A stretch of DNA of 64,000 bases from Mucilaginibacter aurantiaciroseus (GTDB lineage: Bacteria > Bacteroidota > Bacteroidia > Sphingobacteriales > Sphingobacteriaceae): NCBI RefSeq assembly GCF_024055595.1, contig NZ_JAMXOF010000004.1, positions 1 to 64,000 on the forward strand, given 5' to 3'. Positions 8,206-16,212 of this stretch are shown here, one piece after another (positions within the stretch are counted from its first letter, which is position 1; each line of letters starts with the position of its first letter). The notes under the pieces were generated by a model. That model ran no database searches and was not told the DNA's origin. It saw nothing but the letters and a program-made list of their open reading frames with translations. A program made the translations under genes and the position numbers.

Positions 8206-9729
8206 ATGACCATTTTTAACTCTGTATTTACCTGGTTCATGAAAAAGCGTATCCACCAGATAGAGCTTTTTATGAAATACCCTAACGAGGTACAGGAAGA
8301 ATGGTTTGAGCAGCTTATTGCCGGTGCCGAAAACACCGAATGGGGCAAGCAGTATGGCTACAAAAGCATCGAAAACCTGGCCCAATTTAAGGAGCGCGTC
8401 CCTATCCAAAACTACGATACTTTAAAGCCATACATCGAGCGGATGCTTAAAGGTGAGCAAAATGTGCTATGGCCGTCAGAGATTCGCTGGTTCGCCAAAT
8501 CATCGGGCACCACCAGCGATAGGAGCAAATTTATTCCCGTTAGCGAGGAATCGTTAGAGGAATGCCACTTTAAGGGCGGTAAGGATATGCTTACGCTTTA
8601 CTTTAACAACCGCCCAAATGCCCGCATATTTACAGGTAAAAGTTTAACATTGGGCGGTAGCCACCAAATCGGTCAGCTTAATTCTGATACCTTTTTTGGT
8701 GACCTATCGGCTGTGATCATGAAGAACCTACCCCTTTGGGCCGAGTTTTACCGTACACCGCATCTGGACATAGCCTTACTCGAAAACTTTGAGGAAAAAA
8801 TCGAGAAGATGGCTTATGCCACTAAAGATGTAAACGTTACAAGCATAAGTGGCGTGCCTACATGGAACATTTTATTGTTTAAACGCATCCTGGAAATTAC
8901 CGGTAAAAACAACCTTCTGGAAGTTTGGCCAAATTTGGAGCTATATTTCCACGGCGCAGTAAACTTTACGCCCTACCGCGAGCAGTTCAAAAAACTGATC
9001 CCGAACGATGATATGTACTACCTGGAAACCTATAACGCATCTGAAGGTTTCTTTGGCATACAAGATCTGGAAGAACCCGGCGACTTGTTACTAATGCTTG
9101 ACTATGGCATCTTTTACGAGTTTTTACCAATAGAGAATCTACACCAGGAAAATCCTAAAACATTAACCTTAGATGAGGTTGAACTTGATAAAAACTATGC
9201 GCTAATCATCACTACCAACGCCGGTCTTTGGCGCTATATGATTGGAGATACCGTGCGTTTTACCTCTTTAGTACCTTACCGCATACAGATAACCGGCCGC
9301 ACCAAGCATTTTATTAATGCCTTTGGTGAGGAACTGATTATTGATAATGCCGAGCGCGCCCTTGCCGAGGCCTGCTCACAAACGGGTGCCATTATCCGCG
9401 ATTACACCGCTGCCCCAATTTACTTTAATGATAAAGAGTGCGGCGCGCACGAATGGCTTATAGAATTTGAAAAACGGCCTGCCGAATTTGAACGCTTTGT
9501 AGATCTGCTCGATGAAACCCTGCGCCGCGTGAACTCCGATTACGACGCTAAACGTTTTAAAGATATGGCTTTACGCCGTCCACAGGTAAAGATTGTCGCC
9601 CAAAACACTTTTTTTAACTGGATGAAAGAGAAAGGCAAAATTGGCGGTCAGCATAAAGTGCCTCGTTTGGCAAATAACCGCGAGTATGTGGACTCCATTC
9701 TGAAGATGACGGAGTTTATCAGTAATTAA
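8206..9729 (+). CDS. GH3 family acyl-amido synthetase-like protein
   Basis: The 507-residue product belongs to the GH3 family (auxin-responsive GH3 of plants), an ANL-type adenylating fold. Visible motifs are FAKSSGTTSDRSKFIPV near residue 100 (the ATP phosphate-binding loop SSGTT), NASEGFFG near residue 280 and GRTKHFINAFGEELI near residue 365. Bacteroidota carry this gene widely, but the carboxylate and amine substrates of the bacterial forms are not known to me. Plant members join amino acids to jasmonate or auxin. It stands alone between lptB and a broken lipoprotein gene. Confidence 0.88.
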   Translation: MTIFNSVFTWFMKKRIHQIELFMKYPNEVQEEWFEQLIAGAENTEWGKQYGYKSIENLAQFKERVPIQNYDTLKPYIERMLKGEQNVLWPSEIRWFAKSSGTTSDRSKFIPVSEESLEECHFKGGKDMLTLYFNNRPNARIFTGKSLTLGGSHQIGQLNSDTFFGDLSAVIMKNLPLWAEFYRTPHLDIALLENFEEKIEKMAYATKDVNVTSISGVPTWNILLFKRILEITGKNNLLEVWPNLELYFHGAVNFTPYREQFKKLIPNDDMYYLETYNASEGFFGIQDLEEPGDLLLMLDYGIFYEFLPIENLHQENPKTLTLDEVELDKNYALIITTNAGLWRYMIGDTVRFTSLVPYRIQITGRTKHFINAFGEELIIDNAERALAEACSQTGAIIRDYTAAPIYFNDKECGAHEWLIEFEKRPAEFERFVDLLDETLRRVNSDYDAKRFKDMALRRPQVKIVAQNTFFNWMKEKGKIGGQHKVPRLANNREYVDSILKMTEFISN

Positions 9730-9837
9730 ACTCTGCTTATCGCACCACCAATTATTTAAAATAAGCTTCATTATCATTAAATATACAGCCTGTTACACTG
9801 TAGGACAATCAGCCGTAATAGTATATAAACTTAACAG

Positions 9838-10207
9838 ATGAAAAAGCTTTATTAATAATTTCGCTGATTGCCTGCCTTGCATCTTGCAAAAAAGACAACC
9901 CGGTTATACCTACCCTGAACGGTAAATGGGAACTACATTCCGTAACAGGTGTCTTTGGCCCTCGTACGGAAATCGTCGTTGATAAAAAGATAAATACGAG
10001 ATCAGCACCAACAGTAAATACGTTAAAATAAATGCTGACAAAACCGAAATTAAGGGATACTATACGGTAAAATTATTTGAAGAAGTAAATGGCTTTAAGC
10101 ATGGTACCATTATCTTTTCCAACCCGGCGTATAGCGATGCTATAGCTTTTAAAGCAGATACTATCTACATTGGCAGTTCAGCTGCGGACGGGCCAACCTA
10201 TAAATAA
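9838..10207 (+). pseudogene. Frameshifted small lipoprotein gene
   Basis: An ATG at 9838 starts ATGAAAAAGCTTTATTAA and stops after five codons. Restoring one T in the CTTTATT stretch gives MKKLLLIISLIACLASCKKD, a clear lipoprotein signal with lipobox LASC, followed by a plausible beta-rich domain (NGKWELHSVTGVFGP). A second one-base loss near 9990 shifts frame again, after which the third segment (YEISTNSKYVKI, ending DGPTYK) is open to the TAA at 10205-10207. All three segments lie in order on one strand with natural codon use. It is a decayed lipocalin-like or similar surface lipoprotein, or a sequence with assembly errors. Confidence 0.72.
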
Positions 10208-10208
10208 A

Positions 10209-11069
10209 TTAGGATAAAGAAGTAACTGCTGCATATATTTTCACCGCTTCAACAGCCTCTTTAACATCGTGTACACGCAGGATGCTGGCACCTTTCATTA
10301 AGGCGATGGTATTTAGCGCGGTTGTACCATTTAGTGCATGTTCAGCAGTAATATCCAACAAACCACAGATCATTTTTTTGCGGGAGACCCCCGCGAGCAC
10401 AGGCAATTGAAGACTATCAAACTGATTCATCTTGTTTATCAGCGCATAGCTATGCTCCGCTTTTTTGGCAAAACCAAAGCCGGGATCAAGGATAATATCA
10501 TACAAGCCTAACTGCTTTAACTGGTAGATCCTTTGTACAAAGTAGTCATACACATCAGCAAAAACATCTTCATAATCAGCTAGTTGCTGCATAGTTTGCG
10601 GGGTACCTTTCATATGCATCAAAATATATGGCACCTGCAGGCGTGCAACGGTTGCAAACATATTTTCATCAAGGCTGCCTCCGGATATATCATTGATAAT
10701 ATGCGCACCTGCTTTGATAGCCGCTTCGGCAACACTTGCGCGAAAGGTATCTATAGAAATAATAGCTTCGGGATGGTTGGATACAATGGTCTCCACTGCG
10801 GGTAACAGGCGGTCGGTTTCTTCCTGAACTGAAATATCAATAGCGCCGGGGCGCGACGAATAGGCGCCCAGATCAAGAAAATCAGCACCCTCATTTAACA
10901 TTTTTCCGGCCTGAAAACGCACATCGTTCGCCCCTGTTTTACGGCTTTCGGCATAAAAAGAATCTGGGGTGATATTAATGATGCCCATCACTTTTGGGGT
11001 AGACAGATCTATCAATTTACCGCCTGCATTTATGGTTGCCTTTTTCTGAAAAAATGTATCTTTAGCCAC
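10209..11069 (-). CDS. folP: Dihydropteroate synthase
   Basis: FolP condenses p-aminobenzoate with dihydropterin pyrophosphate in folate synthesis and is the sulfonamide target. The 286-residue TIM barrel shows MGIINITPDSF near residue 28, the GADFLDLGAYSSRPG loop near 60, DPGFGFAKKAEHS near 190 and GVSRKKMI near 220, all family hallmarks. Its stop lies one base from the end of the convergent lipoprotein pseudogene. It is transcribed alone, divergently from the DUF1599 gene. Confidence 0.94.
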   Translation of the reverse strand: MAKDTFFQKKATINAGGKLIDLSTPKVMGIINITPDSFYAESRKTGANDVRFQAGKMLNEGADFLDLGAYSSRPGAIDISVQEETDRLLPAVETIVSNHPEAIISIDTFRASVAEAAIKAGAHIINDISGGSLDENMFATVARLQVPYILMHMKGTPQTMQQLADYEDVFADVYDYFVQRIYQLKQLGLYDIILDPGFGFAKKAEHSYALINKMNQFDSLQLPVLAGVSRKKMICGLLDITAEHALNGTTALNTIALMKGASILRVHDVKEAVEAVKIYAAVTSLS

Positions 11070-11093
11070 TTTGTTTGTTGAAACGTTAAACGG

Positions 11094-11185
11094 TTTGAAT
11101 GTTGTAAAGTTAACGCAACTTTATTCAAATCTTTCTATTTGGCAACAGCAACATTACAACTTTGTAACATTAAAACATTACAACA
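11094..11185. repeat. Dispersed GTTGTAA/TTACAAC-type repeat
   Basis: The region between folP and the DUF1599 gene is built from GTTGTAAAGTTAACG and its near-inverse (CATTACAACTTTGTAACATTAAAACATTACAAC). A similar arrangement lies at 14445-14541. It adds a false 17-residue extension to the DUF1599 frame. Confidence 0.5.
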
Positions 11186-11189
11186 AAAA

Positions 11190-11726
11190 TTGAGCAACAC
11201 AGCAACAGAATACGAAGCGGTAATAAATATTTGCAAAGGTCTTTTCATTAAAAAAACTCGCGATTACGGCACCGCGTGGCGCATCCTCAGGCCGGAATCT
11301 ATCACCGATCAGATCTTTATCAAGGCCCAGCGGATCCGCACGCTCGAAGAAAAAAAGGTTTCTAAAGTTGATGAAGACATCACCGGCGAATACATTGGCA
11401 TTGTAAATTATTGCGTTATTGCCATGATGCAGCTGGATTGCGGCCCCGAAACACCTAACGAACTGGATGCTAACGAAGTAGAAATGATTTTCGATGGCAA
11501 GGTTGCCGAAACCCGCGACCTGATGTTTGCCAAGAATCACGATTACGGCGAAGCCTGGCGCGATATGCGCATCAGCTCGCTTACCGATCTGATACTGATG
11601 AAAATCCTTCGCGTTAAGCAAATAGAAGATAATAAAGGCCAAACCCTGGCATCCGAAGGTGTAAAAGCCAACTACCAGGATATGCTAAACTACGCGGTTT
11701 TCGCGCTGATAAAACTGGGTGTATAA
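11190..11726 (+). CDS. DUF1599 domain-containing protein
   Basis: The product carries two copies of the DUF1599 motif. KKTRDYGTAWRILRPESITDQI occurs near the N-terminus and KNHDYGEAWRDMRISSLTDLI in the C-terminal half, so it is an internal duplication. The family is also called nucleotide modification associated domain 1; its reaction is not established to my knowledge. I choose the TTG at 11190 (SNTATEYEAVI) because upstream in-frame sequence back to 11139 lies in a dispersed repeat. The stop overlaps the next ATG (TAATG), so the two genes are coupled. Confidence 0.85.
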   Translation: MSNTATEYEAVINICKGLFIKKTRDYGTAWRILRPESITDQIFIKAQRIRTLEEKKVSKVDEDITGEYIGIVNYCVIAMMQLDCGPETPNELDANEVEMIFDGKVAETRDLMFAKNHDYGEAWRDMRISSLTDLILMKILRVKQIEDNKGQTLASEGVKANYQDMLNYAVFALIKLGV

Positions 11727-12874
11727 TGAAAAACAAACTGATCTGGTTTTGCAGGATATCCGTTGGCCTGCTGTTCATATTCTCCGGCCTGATAAAAGCT
11801 AATGACCCGTTGGGTTTCTCTTACAAGCTGGAAGAATACTTCGAGGTATTTCACATGACCTGGCTTAATGGATTTGCGCTAAGCTTATCCATACTATTAT
11901 GCGCACTCGAAATGATATTGGGCTTCGCCCTGCTTGTTGGCGCACGCGCTATACAGGTAATATGGGGATTACTGTTGCTAATTATCTTTTTCGCGTTCCT
12001 TACGTTTTACTCGGCTTACTTTAAAGTGGTGCAAACCTGCGGCTGCTTTGGCGATGCCATCCCGCTTACGCCGTGGCAATCGTTTACCAAGGATCTGATA
12101 TTACTGCTGTTAGTGCTGGTATTGTTTGTCGATCGTAAAACGGTTAAATCATTAACCAATGCCAAAACCGGCGATAAGCTTTTAATTGGCGCTACCATCG
12201 TCTCAATAGGTTTTGGGCTGTACACTTATAACTTTTTACCCGTACTGGATTTTCTACCTTATAAAGTTGGCGCCAACATCCTGCAGGAAATGAAAACGCC
12301 ACCGGGTGCACCTGCAGACGAATTTGAAGTTACTTACGTATTGAAGAACAAGAACACACAGGATACCAAAACCATGTCGGACAAGGAGTACCTTAAATCG
12401 GGCATTTGGAAGGACACCGCCTGGGCGGTACAGGGCAGCCCCGAAAGCAAGCTGATCAAAAAAGGCTTTGAGCCAAAAATTCGCGACTTGAATATACAAG
12501 ATGCGCAGGCGAATAATTATAACCAGGAATTACTTTCAAGTCCGTTTTACAGCCTTTGGATAGTGGCTTACAATCTGGATGACACCAACCCTGAGGCTGT
12601 TAACCGAATCAACGCTCTTGCTGCTAACCTTACACAAAACTATAACACCCGTACCATATTCTTAACTTCAAACGCGCCCGGGAATGCTCAGAAATTCGCT
12701 AAGGAGCACAAGCTGGTAAGCGAACTGTTTTATGCCGATGGCGTACCTTTGAAAAGTATGGTGCGCGCCAACCCGGGCATTATGCTGATCAAGAACGGCA
12801 CAGTAATCAATAAATGGCATTTTCATAATATGCCCAAGTATGAGGATATCGTTAAAAACTACCTGAGCAAATAA
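11726..12874 (+). CDS. BT_3928-type DoxX/MauE-like membrane protein with thioredoxin-like tail
   Basis: The N-terminal 160 residues hold four to five hydrophobic segments with RISVGLLFIFSGLIKANDP, the DoxX/MauE-like signature, and FKVVQTCGCFGDAIPL containing a CGCFGD cysteine motif. A soluble domain follows from about residue 190 to 382, with a thioredoxin-like pattern (SPFYSLWIVAYNLD; MRANPGIMLIKNGTVINKWH) but no CxxC. This matches the Bacteroidota BT_3928 family. The CGC motif suggests a role in disulfide or methylamine-dehydrogenase-like redox handling, but that is inference. It is coupled to DUF1599 upstream and two bases from aroK downstream. Confidence 0.82.
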   Translation: MKNKLIWFCRISVGLLFIFSGLIKANDPLGFSYKLEEYFEVFHMTWLNGFALSLSILLCALEMILGFALLVGARAIQVIWGLLLLIIFFAFLTFYSAYFKVVQTCGCFGDAIPLTPWQSFTKDLILLLLVLVLFVDRKTVKSLTNAKTGDKLLIGATIVSIGFGLYTYNFLPVLDFLPYKVGANILQEMKTPPGAPADEFEVTYVLKNKNTQDTKTMSDKEYLKSGIWKDTAWAVQGSPESKLIKKGFEPKIRDLNIQDAQANNYNQELLSSPFYSLWIVAYNLDDTNPEAVNRINALAANLTQNYNTRTIFLTSNAPGNAQKFAKEHKLVSELFYADGVPLKSMVRANPGIMLIKNGTVINKWHFHNMPKYEDIVKNYLSK

Positions 12875-12876
12875 TA

Positions 12877-13389
12877 ATGGGATTGATATTTTTAGTAGGG
12901 TTTATGGGTTGTGGTAAAACCTCCTGGGGCCGCAAATTGGCAGCCGGACTGGGTTATGATTTCATCGACCTTGACCATGCGCTTGAAGCCCACGTAGGCT
13001 CTACGGTCGCTGAATATTTTGCATCACACGGCGAAGCATCCTTCCGTAAATTGGAGGCTGAAATCTTAAAAACAACTCCTTATTCTGCAAATACCATCAT
13101 ATCAACCGGTGGTGGCCTGCCCTGCTTTTTTGACAATATGGACTGGATGAACAGCCATGGGCAAACGCTTTACATCCAACTATCGCCCAAAGCATTGGCA
13201 AACCGATTAGAAAATGCTAAAACGACCCGCCCCGTACTACAGGGCAAAAAAGGCGACGAACTTGTCGAGTTCATAGAACACAAATTAGCCGAACGCGAAG
13301 CTTTTTATTTAAAAGCTACCCACACCGTTAGCGGAATAGATATGAGTGTAGAGGAGTTGGCGGATGCGGCAGGGCTTAAGGCCATTTAG
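12877..13389 (+). CDS. aroK: Shikimate kinase
   Basis: Phosphorylates shikimate at the 3-hydroxyl in aromatic amino acid synthesis. The 170-residue product has Walker A GFMGCGKTSWGRKLA at about 8-22, the DxD shikimate-binding pair in FIDLDH near 33, the FRKLEAEIL segment with the conserved Arg near 57, and GGG in STGGGLPC near 80. It begins two bases after the DoxX-like gene. Its last 14 bases overlap the end of the convergent toxin gene. Confidence 0.94.
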   Translation: MGLIFLVGFMGCGKTSWGRKLAAGLGYDFIDLDHALEAHVGSTVAEYFASHGEASFRKLEAEILKTTPYSANTIISTGGGLPCFFDNMDWMNSHGQTLYIQLSPKALANRLENAKTTRPVLQGKKGDELVEFIEHKLAEREAFYLKATHTVSGIDMSVEELADAAGLKAI

Positions 13390-13681
13390 AATAATCCATC
13401 CGGTTATCTATAATAGCAATGACCGTTACCCTACTTTCAGAAGCGCGATAGAAAACCGACAACTGCTTACTTAATACAGCACGATGTACTTTGTTGTTTT
13501 TGGCACTTATTGGATAAAGATCAGGGAAAATTGACACAACCTTTTCGAAACTTTGCAGCATCGTATAAAACCTATCCACTTCTCTTTGTGTGAAATGCTC
13601 CAGGAGATATGCTTTTATCGCTATTAAACCCGAAACGGCCCTGTTGGTGTAAAAAATCGGCAGCTTCTGCGAATCAGGCAT
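13376..13681 (-). CDS. ParE/RelE superfamily toxin
   Basis: A 101-residue basic protein with the ParE/RelE layout. An N-terminal helix pair (LIAIKAYLLEHFTQREVDRFYTML) is followed by a beta sheet with HRAVLSKQLSVFYRASE and VTVIAIIDNRMDYSKWP, where the Y-R and IxDxRxD pattern of the family is visible. It overlaps the upstream antitoxin gene by eight bases, the usual type II toxin-antitoxin arrangement. It probably poisons gyrase (ParE) or cuts mRNA (RelE); the sequence does not decide which. Confidence 0.82.
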   Translation of the reverse strand: MPDSQKLPIFYTNRAVSGLIAIKAYLLEHFTQREVDRFYTMLQSFEKVVSIFPDLYPISAKNNKVHRAVLSKQLSVFYRASESRVTVIAIIDNRMDYSKWP

Positions 13682-13916
13682 TTTTCAACTTCTTCCACAT
13701 TGCATCTGAAGATATGACGCGGCCGTTATCTGCATCTGAAATACCTTCGTCAATATGTCTAATTTGATCTGGTGTAAGTGTGTCCCACCAATCTGTTTCG
13801 GACTTAGAATCCTTCAAGCTTTGTAAAAAGGCAAGCATGTTGCTGTCCGATAGCTGTTCTATCCATGCTATCAGTCCTAACTTAGCTTGTTTTATCTCAG
13901 CTATCGACATATACAA
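13674..13916 (-). CDS. Probable antitoxin of the ParE-type module
   Basis: An 80-residue acidic helical protein that reads into the toxin gene with an eight-base overlap. No DNA-binding fold is obvious. The sequence SIAEIKQAKLGLIAWIEQLSDSNMLAFLQSL resembles the short helical antitoxins found beside ParE-like toxins in Bacteroidota. The start may be the ATG two codons in (MSIAEIK). The pair separates aroK from the phosphoribosyltransferase gene, which are often neighbours in Bacteroidota, so it may be a later arrival. Confidence 0.72.
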   Translation of the reverse strand: MYMSIAEIKQAKLGLIAWIEQLSDSNMLAFLQSLKDSKSETDWWDTLTPDQIRHIDEGISDADNGRVISSDAMWKKLKNA

Positions 13917-13927
13917 ATTTACGGAAT

Positions 13928-14437
13928 TTATCGCAAATAAACAGCATCTTCCTGTCCATCAACATCAATCACCACATCAACATGCTCTTTAATAACGGTT
14001 GAAAGGGCAACGCCGGCATAATCTGTAGTTACCGGGAAGTTCTTATGGTTACGGTCAATAAGTACAACGGTGCGTAGTTTTTTAAGGGGTACGTCTAAAA
14101 ACACACCGAAACCATAGGCAAGTGTTTTACCGCTGTTGAGTACATCATCTACCAAAACAATCACTTTATCATTGCATTCCTGCACATCAAAATTGGTTTT
14201 GGCGTGGAGCTGGCTGCTTTGCTTATCCAGTTCAATAGTTAACAAACGGCTGGTGAAAGGCGCTATTTTATCCAGGATCGTTTTTAAACGCTGGGCAATA
14301 TGGTTACCGCGGGGCAGGATCCCGGCGATCAAGATCTCCTTTTCATCAAAATTATCTTCCAATATCTGGTAAGCAATACGGTCTATCTTTTGCTGTATTT
14401 GCTGCTGGTTTAATATCAGGATCTTTTTATCAGGCAT
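13928..14437 (-). CDS. PyrR-like phosphoribosyltransferase
   Basis: The 169-residue product carries the PRPP-binding loop VIVLVDDVLNSGKTLAYG near residues 88-105 and the type I phosphoribosyltransferase fold. The wording is closest to PyrR (uracil phosphoribosyltransferase/pyrimidine regulator), seen also in ILIAGILPRGNHIAQRL near residue 36 and TVVLIDRNHKNFPV near 125. Its role here is unclear: no pyrimidine operon adjoins it, and in Bacteroidota such proteins often sit beside shikimate kinase with no proven job. Confidence 0.82.
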   Translation of the reverse strand: MPDKKILILNQQQIQQKIDRIAYQILEDNFDEKEILIAGILPRGNHIAQRLKTILDKIAPFTSRLLTIELDKQSSQLHAKTNFDVQECNDKVIVLVDDVLNSGKTLAYGFGVFLDVPLKKLRTVVLIDRNHKNFPVTTDYAGVALSTVIKEHVDVVIDVDGQEDAVYLR

Positions 14438-14444
14438 GTAGCGT

Positions 14445-14541
14445 TTGTTGTAACGTTGGAATGTTTAAAAGTTGGAATGTTTGATACGGTTTAAAGTTAA
14501 AAATAACTTTACAACATTTCAACCTTATAACTTTTCAACTT
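14445..14541. repeat. Dispersed GTTGTAA/GTTGGAATGTT-type repeat
   Basis: GTTGGAATGTTT occurs twice at about 14454-14490. Near-inverse ACAACATTTCAACC lies at about 14511, around an AAAGTTA-AAAA-TAACTTT hairpin. It resembles the element at 11094-11185 and fills the gap upstream of the phosphoribosyltransferase gene. Confidence 0.5.
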
Positions 14542-14941
14542 AACTTTTAACGTAAGGATAATAAACAAAATTAGCGCCCTCGGGTACTACCACAAACAGG
14601 CACATAAAATCGTTAGGGTTTTTATAGGTGGTCAGGAAGCGTTCTTTCAATTCGGTTTTGATGATACCGCGCTCTGTAAATTCTTCTATGGTTGATGCGT
14701 GGATGCTCCATGCAGTGTTCAGTTCTATCCTGTCCAAGATCACCTCGCCCAGTTTTATTTCGTGCTGATGAGCGATGAATATTGGATGCGATGAAAGGCC
14801 CTCTACCATAATCTCAACGGCAACTTCGCGAATAGATTCGTTAAAGAATTTTAAGTCGCGCTCTAAACTTACCAGCGGACTATCCTTTTTAGGTTCTTCT
14901 TTTCCCCCGGTTTTTTCGTTCAATAATTCTTCGGCATCCAT
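14540..14941 (-). CDS. Conserved hypothetical protein
   Basis: A 133-residue soluble protein with no signal peptide or membrane segment. The first 22 residues are charged and probably disordered. The rest looks like a compact alpha/beta domain (DLKFFNESIREVAVEIMVEG; HEIKLGEVILDRIELNTAW; CLFVVVPEGANFVYYPYV). I do not recognise a family with a known activity. It lies 17 bases downstream of the repeat protein gene on the same strand and probably shares its transcript. Confidence 0.75.
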   Translation of the reverse strand: MDAEELLNEKTGGKEEPKKDSPLVSLERDLKFFNESIREVAVEIMVEGLSSHPIFIAHQHEIKLGEVILDRIELNTAWSIHASTIEEFTERGIIKTELKERFLTTYKNPNDFMCLFVVVPEGANFVYYPYVKS

Positions 14942-14958
14942 ATCAGTAGTATATAATA

Positions 14959-15819
14959 TTATTCTTCGGGTGGTGTTTGTGGTTTGGTTGTTTTTGCATT
15001 AAAACTTGGCTTAAAGCCAACTTTAGATGCGGCCGTTGCTTCTTCAGCGGCAGATTTTTCTTCTGCTGCAGGTTCTTCCGCTTTTACATCTTCTGTTTCA
15101 GTTGGTTTGGCTGCCATCGTTTTCATATTAAAGCGAGATTTAAAGCCTGATTTTGGTACTGTAGTTTCTGCGGATAGTGTTGGCTCAGCTTCTTCTTTTG
15201 CAGGTTCTACTTCCAATTTTGCTTCTTCTGCTTCAGCAGGTTTCGGCGCGGCTATCGTTTTCATATTAAAGCGAGGTTTAAAGCCTGATTTTGGTACTGT
15301 AGTTTCTGCGGATAGTGTTGGCTCAGCTTCTTCTTTTGCAGGCTCTACTTCCAATTTTGCTTCTTCTGCTTCAGCAGGTTTCGGCGCGGCTATCGTTTTC
15401 ATATTAAAGCGAGGTTTAAAGCCCGGCTTTGGCGCTGTGCCCTCAATCGACGGTGTTTCAGCGTCCGGTTGTGTTTCGGTTGCAGGAATATCTTTTTTTT
15501 CTTCTGCCCGTTTATCCACCATTCCCGGTTTAAACCTTGGCTTAAAGCCTGTATTTGGTGCGGGGATGGTATCCGTAAGTGTTTCTACAATGGTTTGCTC
15601 GGCCAGTTGGTTTTCCTGGTGCATTTTTTCCGGCTTAAGCTCGGGTGCCAGGTGGTATCGCAACCTCAATTTATTGAACCAGTATTTTTTGGTATGGTCG
15701 AAGCTTTTCTCGCCCATTTGGGTAAAGTGCTTTTCAAATTCGGCAAACAGGCCCGGCTCTGCTGCCTTTAAGGCAACCAGGTTTATCCGCTTCTTATTAA
15801 AAAACTCTTCGAAAGTCAT
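14959..15819 (-). CDS. Protein with conserved N-terminus and GFKPRF-centred 46-residue repeats
   Basis: The 286-residue product has a helical N-terminal domain (about 1-60) rich in aromatic and basic residues (FEKHFTQMGEKSFDHTKKYW). A long acidic, Pro/Ala/Glu-rich tail follows. Five copies of the motif G-F-K-P-R-F lie at about 92, 134, 180, 226 (FKSRF) and 269 (FKPSF). Copies two and three are separated by an almost identical 46-residue unit, which is a 138-base direct repeat in the DNA. Between motifs the tail is E/A/P-rich and likely disordered. No enzymatic motif is visible. The regular basic-aromatic motif on an acidic linker suggests a multivalent binding tail, which is inference. Confidence 0.8.
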   Translation of the reverse strand: MTFEEFFNKKRINLVALKAAEPGLFAEFEKHFTQMGEKSFDHTKKYWFNKLRLRYHLAPELKPEKMHQENQLAEQTIVETLTDTIPAPNTGFKPRFKPGMVDKRAEEKKDIPATETQPDAETPSIEGTAPKPGFKPRFNMKTIAAPKPAEAEEAKLEVEPAKEEAEPTLSAETTVPKSGFKPRFNMKTIAAPKPAEAEEAKLEVEPAKEEAEPTLSAETTVPKSGFKSRFNMKTMAAKPTETEDVKAEEPAAEEKSAAEEATAASKVGFKPSFNAKTTKPQTPPEE

Positions 15820-15833
15820 GTATTTTAAATGTA

Positions 15834-15900
15834 CGAGTCAAGAATCAAGAGACAAGACTATATCCTGATTCTTGATTCTTAACTCTTGATTCTTATTCCC
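15834..15900. repeat. Dispersed AAGAATCAAG-type palindrome
   Basis: GTCAAGAATCAAGAGACAAGAC is followed by GATTCTTGATTCTTAACTCTTGATTCTTA, forming an imperfect hairpin. Related sequence is at 34385-34490 and shorter fragments near 21075. It lies between the DUF2442 gene and the repeat-protein gene. Confidence 0.6.
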
Positions 15901-15903
15901 CTC

Positions 15904-16119
15904 TTATAAGGCTACGTCCACATCCAGCGCGTTAAAGTGGATGCCGGTTGCAGTTTGTTTCCAGTCCCCGCGTTCCTCTTCGGTAGCGTTCATTAATTGG
16001 GGGAACCACTCCAGCGGGAATGCCTGTTGCTTGCCATCTGCACGTTCTACAAAAAGCAAACCATTGGCAAAGGTTACCTTAACTTCTTTTTTATGCTTGC
16101 TTGATGAGAATAGTGGCAT
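15904..16119 (-). CDS. DUF2442 family protein
   Basis: A 71-residue protein with the DUF2442 pattern: VKVTFANGLLFVERADGKQQAFPLEWFPQL then ATEEERGDWKQTATGIHFNALDVDV. The core KVTFxxGxxFVxxxDG...PLxWFPRL...W..t..GIHWpxLDeDI is characteristic. The family is small and soluble, without an assigned reaction, and is sometimes linked to toxin-antitoxin-like operons. A palindromic element separates its start from the yebC stop. Confidence 0.85.
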   Translation of the reverse strand: MPLFSSSKHKKEVKVTFANGLLFVERADGKQQAFPLEWFPQLMNATEEERGDWKQTATGIHFNALDVDVAL

Positions 16120-16126
16120 AATTGGC

Positions 16127-16208
16127 CCCCTCTAAATCTCCACCGGTAGGGGAGACTTTGTTTTAAAAGTTTTGAAAGCCCTCCCTACCGGGGAGGGTTT
16201 GGGTGCGG
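16127..16208. repeat. C/G-rich palindromic element between yebC and the DUF2442 gene
   Basis: CTCCACCGGTAGGGGAGACTTTG and, after an A/T-rich centre with TTTTGAAAG, CCCTCCCTACCGGGGAGGG form inverted arms. It is the same family as 7298-7369. It would form a strong stem in the transcript between yebC and the downstream gene. Confidence 0.7.
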
Positions 16209-16212
16209 CGGG

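Noticed and set aside
15120..15430. Direct repeats that might suggest a CRISPR or tandem array
   Set aside because: The period is 138 bases with near-identical units in frame with a coding sequence; there are no short repeats with unique spacers.
14984..15868. 294-codon plus-strand frame opposite the repeat protein gene
   Set aside because: It is the antisense of the E/A/P-rich repeats, giving only Ser/Ala/Gly-rich repeats. The minus-strand frame has a conserved N-terminal domain and fits the operon direction.
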